NCBI RefSeq assembly: GCF_026210795.1
Contig: NC_089434.1
Location: forward strand, 4,402,001-4,466,000
Direction: 5' to 3'
DNA length: 64,000 nt
From: Rhizophagus irregularis
Lineage: Eukaryota; Glomeromycota; Glomeromycetes; Glomerales; Glomeraceae
Shown here piece by piece: positions 1 to 9,676 of the stretch; the first letter of the stretch is position 1, and every line of letters begins with the position of its first letter. A program made the translations under genes and the position numbers. The notes below the pieces were generated by a model, which ran no database searches, was not told where the DNA came from, and saw only the letters and a program-made list of their open reading frames with translations.

Positions 1-850
1 CTCTTAGAAAATTCTCAATCAAAAAATGCCCTAAACGATCCCCTTAATTAAAAAATTCAAAAAATAATTTCCCTAAACGAACTCAGAAAATTCTCAATCA
101 AAAAATGCCCTAAACGATCCCCTTAATTAAAAAATTCAAAAAATAATTTCCCTAAACGAACTCTTAGAAAATTCTCAATCAAAAAATGCCCTAAACGATC
201 CCCTTAATTAAAAAATTCAAAAAATAATTTCCCTGAACAAACTCTTAGAAAATTCTCAATCAAAAAATGCCCTAAATGATCCTTTTAGTTAAAAAATTCT
301 TGAAAACCTATTTCCCAAACAAATTCTTAGAAAATTCTCTATCAAAAATGTTCCAAACGTTCCCTTTAATTAAAAAATTCTCAAAAACAATCTCTCCAAA
401 CGAATCATTAGAAAATTCTCTATCAAAAATGTCCTAAGCGATCCCCTTAATTAAAAAATTCAAAAAATAATTTCCCTAAACGAACTCTTAGAAAATTCTC
501 AATCAAAAAATGCCCAAATGATCCTTTTAGTTAAAAAATTCTCAAAAAACCATTTCCCAAACAAATTCTTAGAAAATTCTCTATCAAAAAATGTTCCAAA
601 CGGTCCCTTTAGTTAAAAAATTCTCAAAAATAATCTCTCCAAACAAATCTTTAGAAAATTCTCTATCAAAAATGCTCTAAATGATCCTCTTAGTTAAAAA
701 AATAATTTTTCCAAACGGACTCTTAAAAAATTTCTCAAAAAAATCTATCTAAAAGTTTCTTAAATAAAATCCCTATTAAATATTATTCAAATGGACTTTT
801 AAAATTTCTTAGAAAATTATTTATAAAAATTATCTAAAAAATGAATTTAA
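1..850. repeat. ~80 bp tandem satellite array
   Basis: About ten head-to-tail copies of an A-rich unit. Each unit has a TTAGAAAATTCTC block, a TATCAAAAA(A)TG block, a CCTAAACGATCC block and a TTAATTAAAAAATTC block. The unit restarts near positions 1, 81, 161, 242, 321, 402, 482, 562, 642 and 713. The first three copies are almost identical and later ones diverge. The array enters from the left edge, so its true length is unknown. Its wording resembles the reverse complement of the T-rich arrays at 10.9-12 kb and 30.6-31.6 kb, which suggests a common origin. Confidence 0.85.
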
Positions 851-879
851 ATAAAAAATTTTAGTTGAAACGGATTATA

Positions 880-1090
880 TATAATACAGTACGTTGTACA
901 AAATAAAAATCTTACGTATTAAAATTTACATATCGGGTACCTGATATGTGTAAGATAGATCAATGCCCGATATACAATATCAGTGACTAATAGCTTAACT
1001 ATCGGGTACCCGATATGTAAAAATACCCGATATTTATCCGATTAGCCACCGATATATAGGTGCCCGATATGTACCCGATAGAATTGATTT
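880..1090. repeat. Palindromic CGGGTACCCG / CCGATAT repeat cluster
   Basis: Short inverted and direct copies of ATCGGGTACCCGATATGT are scattered here, for example near 932, 1002 and 1066. The cluster replaces the expected continuation of the Tnp2 transposase reading frame, whose last 17 or so codons before the stop read into this repeat. It probably marks the edge of another inserted element, but no clear terminal repeat or target-site duplication was found. Confidence 0.6.
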
Positions 1091-1467
1091 TGACCAGTGC
1101 AAGGAACAGGCTCTTACGAAATTTCCTAAAATTTCACGATCATTCACTGATAGCAAATCCCACATTATTGGTGTTGAATACACCAAAATGAAGGTTTTCC
1201 ACTGATCAGCAGTGAATCCAGAAAAACCTTCCCCTATCGATATTTTATTTGGAATTCGACCCATGTTGGCTGGCAGTTTAATAGCTTCCACTCATTTTTC
1301 CATAATTTTAAGATCGTCCTTAGATATTTTTCCTCCATCAATCCATAAACGTTTTACAATCCAGCTGGCAATTCCGAGAAATAAATTATGCATTGGGTCT
1401 ACGACGCAATGTCTGATTGGATTGAAGTAGGGTAATCTTAACGATTCTGTCCACCTAACAAGATTAT

Positions 1468-4077
1468 CACTAGTCGAAAAAGGAATATTCGGCCTTAATA
1501 CAATTTGGCCTATATTCGACTAGAATTAATAAAATTCGACTTCAATTAGTAAAGATCTACGATTAGACATATATTCAACCTAGTTGAATTATGTTAATCA
1601 AACGTTATGCATTACGCGATACGCGTATTAAAATAAAAGTTTAAAAAAGGATGATCCTTTTTTAAACTTTTTAATTTTCTTCCTTCCCTCCTCGCCCTTT
1701 CCCTTCCTTCGTTCCCCTTTTCCTTCGTTCCAGTTTCTCTTCTTCCCCTTTCCCTCCCTTCGTTCTCCTTTCCCTTCCTTCGCTTTTCCCTTCCTTACCC
1801 TTTCCCCTTTCCTTTCGTCACTTATCTCCTTCGAAGGTATACATATACCTTCGAATTTTTACTTTTTTTAACAAAACGTTTCACTAACATTTTCATTTTT
1901 TTCTTTTTTAGATTCAAAACGCCCATTTAAAAGGCTCGGGTGGGCTTCCGAAGTATGGAAAAACCAAGTTTCGTAAGTACGAAACTTGGTTTATTTATTT
2001 ATTTTTTTTTAATTTAGTATGAACGGTTACTAACCGTTCTTTTATTACTTTTTTTAGATTCGGCCGTTCGGGTGGGCTTCCGAAGTATGGAAAAACCAAG
2101 TTTCGTAAGTACGAAACTTGGTTTATTATTTTTTTTTTAATTTAATATGAACGGTTACTAACCGTTCTTTTTTTACTTTTTTTTTAGGTTCAGCCGTTCG
2201 GGTGGGCTTCCGTGTTCCGAAGAACGGGAAAATTCCAAAGATTCGTAAGAATCTTGGATTTTTTTTTTATTTTTTAAAAAAATATTATGAAAATATTATG
2301 AACGGTTACTAATAACCGTTCTTTTCTATTTTTTAGGATCGGGTGGGCTTCCGAAGAACAGAAAACCAAGAAACCAAGATTCATAAGTAAGTACGAATCT
2401 TGGTTTAATTTTTTTGTTTTTTTTTTAATATATGAACGGTTTACTAATAACCGTTCTTTTCTTTTTTTTAGGATCGGTGGGCTTCCGAAGAACGAAAACC
2501 CAAAGATTCGTAAGTACGAATCTTTAATTTTTGTTTTTATTTATTATTATTACGAATGGGTTACTAACCATTCTTTCTTTTTTTTTAGGTTCAGGTGGGC
2601 TTCCGAAGAATGAAAACCCAAAGATAAAGATTCGTAAGTACAGTACGAATCTTTATATATTTTTTATTTTTATTTTTTTTTATCATTTTGGAACGGTTTA
2701 CTAACCGTTCCTTTCTTTTTTATAGGTTCGGGCGGGCTTTTGTGTGGAAAAACCAAGATTCGTAAGTATGAATCTTGGTTTAATTTTTTTAATTTTTTTT
2801 TTTTTAATATTAATGAACGGTTACTAATAACCGTTCTTTTTTTTTAGGATCGGGTGGAGTGGGCTTCCGACCTTCGGGAAAAGAAGAACCAAGATTCGTA
2901 AGTACGAATCTTGGTTTATTTTTTTTAATTTTTTTTTTTAATATTACGAACGGTTACTAATAACCGTTCCTTTCTTTTTTTTATAGGTTCGGGCGGGCTT
3001 TTGTGTGGAAAAACCAAAACCAAGATTCGTAAGTACGAATCTTGGTTTATTTTTTTTTGATTTTTTTTTTCAATATTAATGAACGGTTACTAATAACCGT
3101 TCTTTCTTTTTTTTAGGATCGGGTGGAGTGGGCTTCTGACCTTCGGGAAAAGAAGAACCAAGATTTGTAAGTACGAATCTTGGTTTATTTTTTTTAATTT
3201 TTTTTTTTAATATTACGAACGGTTACTAATAACCGTTCCTTTCTTTTTTTTATAGGTTCGGGCGGGCTTTTGTGTGGAAAAACCAAGATTCGTAAGTACG
3301 AATCTTGGTTTATTTTTTTTTGATTTTTTTTTTCAATATTAATGAACGGTTACTAATAACCGTTCTTTCTTTTTTTTAGGATCGGGTGGAATGGGCTTTC
3401 GACCTTCGGGAAAAGAAGAACCAAGATTCGTAAGTACGAATCTTGGTTTATTTTTTTGATTTTTTTTTTAATATTATTATGAACGGTTACTAATAACCGT
3501 TCTTTTCTTTTCTTTTTAGGTCTCGGGTGTCTCGGGTGTCTTCTGAAGAACGGAAAAAACCAAAGATTCGTAAGTAAGTACGAATCTTGGTTTTTTTTCT
3601 TATTTTTTTAATATTATGAACGGTTACTAACCGTTCTTCTCTTTTTTTTATAGGTTCGGGTGGATTGCTAAAGAACAATCAAAGATTCGTATATACGAAT
3701 ACATGAATCATGTAATTGTGGAATTGTATTTGAATTAACAATATTTTTTGTAAATTAGATAGATGCAATAATAATAATATAATTATAAAGTATTTAAGCA
3801 TTAATAAATACATTTATTTAATAAATTTGATAAAAAAAATCAAAATAAATTCATAAATAAATGGGTTGTTATTAGACCATAATTCGGCTTAAAGTTTTAA
3901 GGTCGAATATTGGTCAATTTAAACCTAAATAATGGTCGAATAATTAGTCCGAATTTGGGACGATTGGCATCCTAAATGCGCCCAAAAATTCGACCTCAAT
4001 TTGACACAGGTTAGACCATTATTCGACCTATATTCAACCTGGTCAAATTTAGGCGAATTGTCCTTTTTTGACTAGTG
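1468..4077. mobile_element. Non-autonomous CACTA-type element nested in Tnp2 gene
   Basis: The left end reads CACTAGTCGAAAAAGGA and the right end is its reverse complement with one change (TCCTTTTTTGACTAGTG). Both ends are followed inward by further ATTCG-rich subterminal similarity. The flanks are TAT at 1465-1467 and TAT at 4078-4080, a 3 bp target-site duplication as expected for the CACTA (EnSpm) superfamily. Joining 1467 to 4081 restores an open Tnp2 reading frame (HVSNN|LVRWTE), which proves the boundaries. No transposase is visible inside. The interior holds a pyrimidine-rich tract (about 1680-1830), an array of intron-like units (1837-3653) and an A+T-rich right part. Confidence 0.9.
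1837..3653 (+). repeat. Array of 14 intron-like units with hairpin donors
   Basis: Tandem units of about 120-140 bp each look like a short exon plus an intron. Putative introns start at 1837, 1973, 2105, 2245, 2387, 2510, 2634, 2762, 2898, 3029, 3167, 3292, 3430 and 3570, and end at 1911, 2057, 2187, 2336, 2471, 2588, 2725, 2847, 2986, 3116, 3255, 3379, 3519 and 3653 (75-92 bp). Nearly all have GTAAGT donors (GTATAC in the first, GTAAGA in the fourth), a TACTAAC or TACTAAT branch-point-like box, a T-tract and a TTTAG or TATAG acceptor. The donor sits at the tip of a hairpin with arms AACCAAGATTCGTA or variants. The branch box sits in a second hairpin, GAACGGTTA/TAACCGTTC. The exon pieces are 36-61 nt. 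Conceptual splicing leaves one frame open from 1912 across six exons until TAA at 2625-2627. Whether it is transcribed is unknown. Confidence 0.8.
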
Positions 4078-5687
4078 TATTTGAAACATGCTGATTTCTT
4101 TCATCTTTTGTTTTGCAATTATGCCATGCAATAGCATTTTGTCGGAAATCTTCTAAATCCCTTGGTTTAAACCAATCAGTCATATCATCGAAATTACCAA
4201 AATTACCATTGTTAGCTCATTTGTAGCACCGATGACAAGCTGCCAACGCTGATATATGGCCACATAATTTTCTTGCAGCAGGAATATCGCTACTGCAACA
4301 GATAATTGCCATTTGTACTGTTTTGCCAGTTGAATTATTTGGCGTTTTTATAATGACTCCTGTCCAAAATTCGAGTAATTCCGTAACAATTGGCAATAAA
4401 AAATGATTTATGTTATCTGCATGTACTTCGTGCGGTCCTGGAAGTAGTCCTAGGATTAGCATATTCTCCTGTCTAAATCGTATTTCACGAGGAAGATTGC
4501 ATATTACCCCATAAATCACACCCGTACTATATATTGTTCGATCGAAAGGTTGAAACCAATCGAGGTTAATCATTATTCCTAGATTGGAATCAGCGAGTTC
4601 GGGCGTAAAAAATAGGGTATCATCTGACTTGAATGTTTTCCAAACCTCTCCATCATAAATGTCTGCTAATATATCTCCGTTAACATGCCGATTTGCCCAT
4701 TTTGCTAAATTTTGTTCGAAATTAGGACGTTGATACATAGTAAAAATTTGTGTTTTTAAATCTGACATAGGGAATACTATGCGAGGACGCTTTATATAAC
4801 CATTATTTACTGGAACGTTCTTTAGCAATTCCTCTCCGCAAACCTCCCTATACTTTTTCATCAGATGTTTAGGAAACTCAACTCGACTACACTTGAGTCC
4901 TGGTGAGTGGTGACGCTTCCGTTACTTATTCATTTTGTCCTAAAATTTCCCCAATTTTATACAGATTGTTACATTTTGGGCACACAGCATATGTTTTTGT
5001 TGCCTTGTCAATGCGTAGCAATTTCTTTGCAGAATAGGATGAGGATGGGAAATTAGCAAATCTTTTTGAATCAGCATCTTTCAATACTTGGCTAAAGAAT
5101 CCAATCAAGGAAGATATGGAAACCTCGGAATGACGGAATCTTGATTGATACTTAAATATCCATATAAGTATCCAAGATTCAGAAAATTCTACATCTGAAT
5201 CAGCACACATGAAATTTTCATTATCGCCAAAATCCTCTAATTCAGGAGCAGCGAATCATTCATCATCAGCAGAAGTTTCATCATTCAAGTCTTCACTTTG
5301 GTCATCATCAATCGGTGAGCTGAAGCCAGTATCTTTGTTATCAAGTTCATCAATCAATACATCATTAACAGCCGATTCTACTGCTTTAAATTTCTCTTTT
5401 CTTTCTCATTTAGTCGGGATGTGAATTGGTTCTTGCGATTCGGATGTTGATGAACTTAATAAACCCGATGAACTTGAGGATGCGTTTGAAGTTTCATCAT
5501 CATTATTGTCTATTTGAACTCGCTTTGATACTGATTTACTGACCTTTGTAGATCTTGATGAACGATTCATTTGCTCATATTCAGCCTCGTGTTTTACTTT
5601 TGTTCTTGGATCAACTAATTTTCCGTTACATTCATCACAATGACACGAGACTTTTTTTCTGGGTTTGATTGCAGGTTTTGGTGGCAT

Positions 5688-6133
5688 ATTATTATCAATT
5701 GCAATATATCAGATTATAACTTATTATTCAAGATAGAATCGGTACGCGTTATATCGGAATTGACTCAATAATTTTTCTTAATACTGAAAGTTCGCTGTTA
5801 CGTTAATCAATCGGTATAAAATTCATATTAATTAAGTAAATTTAGTATAGTATTAGATTAATTATTCCGATTTATTCAAAATTAAGCAAAGTTTAATAGT
5901 ATTAGATTATATCACTCGATTTGTTTAGAAAATAGTTTAATAGTATAAGTTAAATAGTTTAATAGTATAAGTTAGCTTAATAGTATATCTGGAGTAATTA
6001 AATTAATCAAAAGAAAAACTGATCAAAAAAATAGACATAAAAAGGCCATTTTTTCTTAAAAAAAAAAATTCTTCCTTTTTCTTGTTTGTTAATTTTTGGT
6101 ACAATAATAATTCTTTTACAATAATCTTTTATT
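5688..6133. other. A+T-rich intergenic stretch, no gene seen
   Basis: Between the divergent Tnp2 remnant and the next gene. It has short direct repeats of the type AGTTTAATAGTA(TT)AGATTA around 5845-5985. I see no convincing ORF, RNA gene or terminal repeat. It could contain the promoters of both flanking genes. Confidence 0.5.
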
Positions 6134-6488
6134 ATGGAACAAAGTCATAAAAGTGATAGGTCAGGTAGAAGCCATACCAGATTACATACTAAAAGTCGTC
6201 GAACCAGCAGAAGCCGAACCAAATCACATCATCGAACTGGCAGAAGCCGTACCAGATCACATACTAAAAGTCGTTGAACCAGCAGAAGCCGAACCAGATC
6301 ACATCATTGAACTGGCAGAAGCCGTACCAGATCAAATACCAAAAGTCGCACCCAAAGTCATACCAATGAAAGGGAGAATGGTCCATTCCATTTGGTTTTA
6401 CCCTGAATTGGAGCATGCCTACGAAATTGGTAAGCTTCATTCCAATCGGTTACATTCTGTACTGTGTAACATATTTATGTATAATGAT

Positions 6489-6735
6489 GAAACCTCAACA
6501 ATTTTATCGTCTATTTGTTAACGATATGAAACTATTTAACGCTTTTTCATCTGTTTGTTAACAATTATCTGAGTATTTAACGAAATCTCAACAATTTTAT
6601 CATCTATTCGTTAACGATATGAAACTATTTAACGCTTTTTCGTCTGTTTTGTTAACAATTATCTGAGTATTTAACGAAATCTCAACAATTTTATCGTCTA
6701 TTCGTTAACGATATGAAACTATTTAACGAACTAAC
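6489..6735. repeat. ~95 bp tandem repeat inside intron 1
   Basis: About two and a half copies of a unit containing CTCAACAATTTTATC, GTTAACGATATGAAACTATTTAACG and GTTAACAATTATCTGAGTATTTAACG. The copies are nearly identical, so the expansion is recent. It enlarges intron 1 of the host gene to 329 bp, much longer than the gene's other introns. Confidence 0.85.
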
Positions 6736-6845
6736 TATTTACCAATTTTTCATTTAAGAAAAAAATTCAAAAATTTCTACTAGTGAAAGCAATCGGCTGA
6801 CATATTTGCTAGAATGTTTGAGGAAATATGATGAAGATAATCAAA

Positions 6846-7410
6846 CTAAGATGTCAGAATCGAACGCCAAACTCCAGGATACATCATCATCATCCATTAA
6901 AGCTTCCAACATACCTACCGAAATTGTTTCTTCTGATAGTAATGAGAGCGGTAAAGAGCAAACATCAAAGATATCAGAATCGAGCGCCAAACTCCAGGAT
7001 ACATCATCATCATCCATTAAAGCTTCAAACAAACCCACTGAAATTGTTTCTTCTGATAGTAATGAGAGTGGTAAAAAAGAGCAAACATCAAAGATATCAG
7101 AATTAAATACTAAACTCCAGAATACATCATCATTATTTATTAAAGCTTCTATTAAACCCACCGGATTTGTTTCTTCTGATGATGAGAGCGGTAAAGAGCA
7201 AACATCAAAGGTACCAGAATCGAGCGCCAAACTCCAGGATACATCATCATCATTATTTATTAAAGATTCCAGGAACAAACCCACCGAATTTGTTTCTTCT
7301 GATGATAAGAGCGGTAAAGAGCAAACATCAAAGGTACCAGAATCAAGCGCCAAACTCCAGGATACATCATCATCATTATTTATTAAAGATTTTAGGAACA
7401 AACCCACCAG
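6846..7410 (+). repeat. Coding tandem repeat, ~40 residues x 5
   Basis: Inside exon 2 of the five-exon gene. Each copy encodes a block around SSAKLQDTSSSSIKAS followed by PTEIVSSD and an acidic/Lys linker ending in EQTSK. Copies 1, 2, 4 and 5 are closely similar, and copy 3 (about 7105-7180) diverges. The DNA is open in several frames and on the other strand because of this repetition. The reading frame given is the one consistent with the flanking splice junctions. Confidence 0.85.
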
Positions 7411-8304
7411 ATTTGATCATCAACCAAGTAAAAAGAAATCCAAGATGCCCGAGAAGTCTAAGAAATCATCTTCCATTAAAGCTTTTAACAAATCTACTGA
7501 GGTCGTTTCTTCTGATGATGAAAGCCACCAACCAAAAAAAAATAGCAAGAATAGCAAAAAGAAATCCAAATCTAAGAAGTCTAAGAAGTAAAGAAAACGA
7601 AAACAATCAACTTTTCGATCAGATTCTCGGTCAAATTCAAGTTCAGAGAGAACTAGCGGATTGGAAACTGATTCTAGTCCAGCTGCTCCCAGGAAAGTAA
7701 CTTATCACAGTTTAACAGAATTACCAAAAGATACGAAAGATAACTTGCGTGTAAGTAATTATTTTATTTTGAATTTATTTAAATGCATAAAACTAACACA
7801 AATAAATATTTAGCGAGAAGTAAAATGGAATATCAAACGAATGCCTACAGGCAGTCAACTCGACATCAATAAAACTTTCGAGTCGCAGAAGGATCTGGTA
7901 ACGAAAATAATTATTCCCGCTCTATTCAAAGTGTTAGATACCAATACGTATCCGGTTAGTGAAGGCGTGCTATACGAAATGATTCATCAGCGCCACCGCC
8001 ATCAGAGAGAAGATTTATTAAAAAAAGAGAAATCCGAATTTGAGCGAACTGAAGAAACCAAAAGAAAACATGGCAATTCACGCCGAAGCGAGGTAATATT
8101 ATATTAATTGAGTTTATTTATGAAACATTAGCTAATTAGCCATTAAAATTGAGAGAATAGAAACGAATAAGACGAACGAACATGGTCAGACATTTACAAC
8201 TATTAGACGATCCAATTGTCTCAAAGTTAAAGAAATCGGAACTCAATCCAATCATGTTAGAAAATGCATATCATAGTCCGGAGGAGTCCGAAGTTAATTC
8301 GGAC

Positions 8305-9261
8305 TAGAGCTCCGAACAGGTCAGCCAAATTCAGGTAACCTGACCTGACCTGACCTGAAATTCAGGTCAGGTATGAGATTTTTAAAAAAAATTCAGGTCA
8401 GGTATGAAGATTGACCTGACCTGATTGACCTGTTGACCTGAAACTATTGATTCTACTATATAATAAAAGTGAGTTGCAGTATTGCGGTTCACTTTTTTAT
8501 ATAGATTCTATATAAAAAAAGTGAGTTGCGGTATTGCGATTCACTTTTTTATATTAATTTCATATAATAAAAGTGAGTTGCGATATTGCGATTTACTTTT
8601 TTATATTAATTCTATATAAAAAAAGTGAATTGCAATACCGTAACTCACTTTTTTTATATAGAATCTATATAAAAAAGTGAATCGCAATACCGCAACTCAC
8701 TTTTATTATATGAAATCAATATAAAAAAGTGAATCGCAATACCGCAACTCACTTTTTTTATATAGAATCTATATAAAAAAGTGAATCGCAATACCGCAAC
8801 TCACTTTTTTTATACAAAATCAATATAAAAAAGTGAATCGCAATACCGCAACTCACTTTTTTTATATTAATTCTATATAAAAAAAGTGAATTGCAGTATT
8901 GGGATTCACTTTTTTATGATTTTAATATAAAAATATTGAATTGCAATATTTTGAGAAAAAACGTTGCAAAAACGTTTTTTCATAATATTATATTAAAAAA
9001 ATGTTTCGTAACATTTTTTTTTTTGATATTTCAATAATAACGTTGCGAAAACATTTTTTTCATAATGTTATATTAAAAAAAAAAAGTTTTGTACCGTTTT
9101 TTTTCAATACTTAATAAAAATAGTCCTGAAATTTTTCAGGTTTCAGGTCAGGTCAGGTCAAACAGACAACCTGATATAACCTGACCTGACCTGACCTGAA
9201 AAAAAATTTCAGGTCAGGTTTATCAATTAACCTGACCTGACCTGACCCATTCGGAGCTCTA
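8305..9261. mobile_element. Non-autonomous hAT-type element in exon 4
   Basis: A 957 bp element with perfect 12 bp terminal inverted repeats TAGAGCTCCGAA/TTCGGAGCTCTA and the 8 bp target-site duplication ATTCGGAC (8297-8304 and 9262-9269), both diagnostic of hAT elements. Removing it rejoins GAG GAG TCC GAA GTT AAT TCG GAC with AAT GAT TCA AAT and restores the host reading frame. Subterminal regions are packed with AGGTC/GACCT direct and inverted repeats (CAGGTCAGGTCAGGT). The centre is an array of self-complementary units. No transposase gene is present. Confidence 0.92.
8466..8930. repeat. Tandem self-complementary hairpin units
   Basis: Eight or so copies of an approximately 57 bp unit with a 24-26 bp near-palindrome, GTGAATCGCAATACCGCAAC followed by TCAC, separated by ATATAGAATCTATATAAAAA-like spacers. 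The orientation of the palindromes flips part way through. They form the core of the hAT-type element. Confidence 0.85.
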
Positions 9262-9676
9262 ATTCGGACAATGATTCAAATGAAAATCGTATTGTAATAC
9301 GAGATATCAAGTGGAGAAGCGATTGCGTAAGTAAATAATTTTCGCAAATTGTACATTATATTAGCTACTTTGGTAATCCGATTGTATTTTTTAGTTGCGA
9401 ATGTTTTTAAGAAACTATTTGGACGTATTATTTTATCAGGAAACAGTTGATAAAAGAAGACGAAAATGAGTTTTCAATAATTCTCAGTATGCTCTGGGGG
9501 AGGAAACTGCTCCATTAAACGCACCTCGATGGACGAGATCTGGATACAAAGGATCGATGTTATCGATTATAACCGGGGAGTTAAAGAAATATAGAAAAAA
9601 TGATGATGATGATGATATTGGACACCATTCAAGAAAGAAACCAAAATCGGTTGAAGGGATCCATAATGTCAAATAA

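Larger units (their letters stand above)
1085..5687 (-). pseudogene. Tnp2-family (CACTA/Plavaka-like) transposase, decayed and split
   Basis: The coding remnant runs right to left. The N-terminus (5687-5406) starts at an ATG and has CHCDEC, a zinc-binding-like motif, followed by a Ser/Asp-rich stretch. The next part (to 4926) contains CPKCNNLYK. The core (4861-4078) contains NLDWFQPFDR, LPREIRF, LLPGPHEVHADNINHFLLP and CHRCYK, all typical of Tnp2 transposases. The frame resumes at 1467 with DPMHNLFLGIASWIVKRLW and then a GRIPNKI...GFTADQWK block, another family hallmark. The C-terminus is lost near 1085 in a palindromic repeat. In-frame TGA stops lie at 5406-5408, 5256-5258, 4217-4219 and 1292-1294. 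A TAA and a frameshift lie at about 4928-4870. A 2,610 bp element sits between 1468 and 4077; its removal restores the frame exactly. This is a dead transposase; it might once have mobilised elements with CACTA ends. Confidence 0.88.
6134..9676 (+). pseudogene. Five-exon lineage-specific gene (RS-rich, Ser/Lys repeats), broken
   Basis: I recognise this as a repeated Rhizophagus-type family without known function. Exon 1 (6134-6429) starts at ATG and encodes Arg-Ser repeats (SRTRSHT-like). TGA stops lie at 6275-6277 and 6308-6310, and a frameshift near 6410 leads into ELEHAYEI. Exon 2 (6759-7750) holds about five copies of a roughly 40-residue Ser/Thr/Lys repeat (AKLQDTSSSSIKAS...SSD) and a Lys-rich tail, with TAA at 7589-7591. 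Exon 3 (7814-8092) includes VLYEMIHQRHRHQREDLLKK. Exon 4 (8161-8304 plus 9270-9326) includes RIVIRDIKWRSD. Exon 5 (9395-9676) includes LRNYLDVL, APRWTRSGYKGSML and an Asp run, with TGA at 9467-9469. Donors at 6430, 7751, 8093 and 9327 match GTAAG/GTAAT; acceptors are AAG/TAG and all phases agree. Exon 4 is split by a hAT-type element. The gene is probably inactive. Confidence 0.82.

Noticed and set aside
1-850. CRISPR-like regular repeats
   Set aside because: The whole ~80 bp unit repeats with no unique spacers, and the genome is fungal; it is a satellite array.
6153-6521. 122-codon plus-strand frame with EPAEAEPDHIIELAEAVPD repeats
   Set aside because: It starts with GTG, not ATG. Most of it is the shifted frame of the Arg-Ser block that begins at ATG 6134. 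Only its last part (ELEHAYEI) belongs to the gene, after a frameshift. It is possible that this frame is the real one, but the Arg-Ser frame fits the family better.
6841-7407. Long open frame on the minus strand opposite the Ser/Lys repeats
   Set aside because: It is an antisense shadow of a coding tandem repeat; the plus-strand frame is supported by splice phases and by downstream conserved exons.
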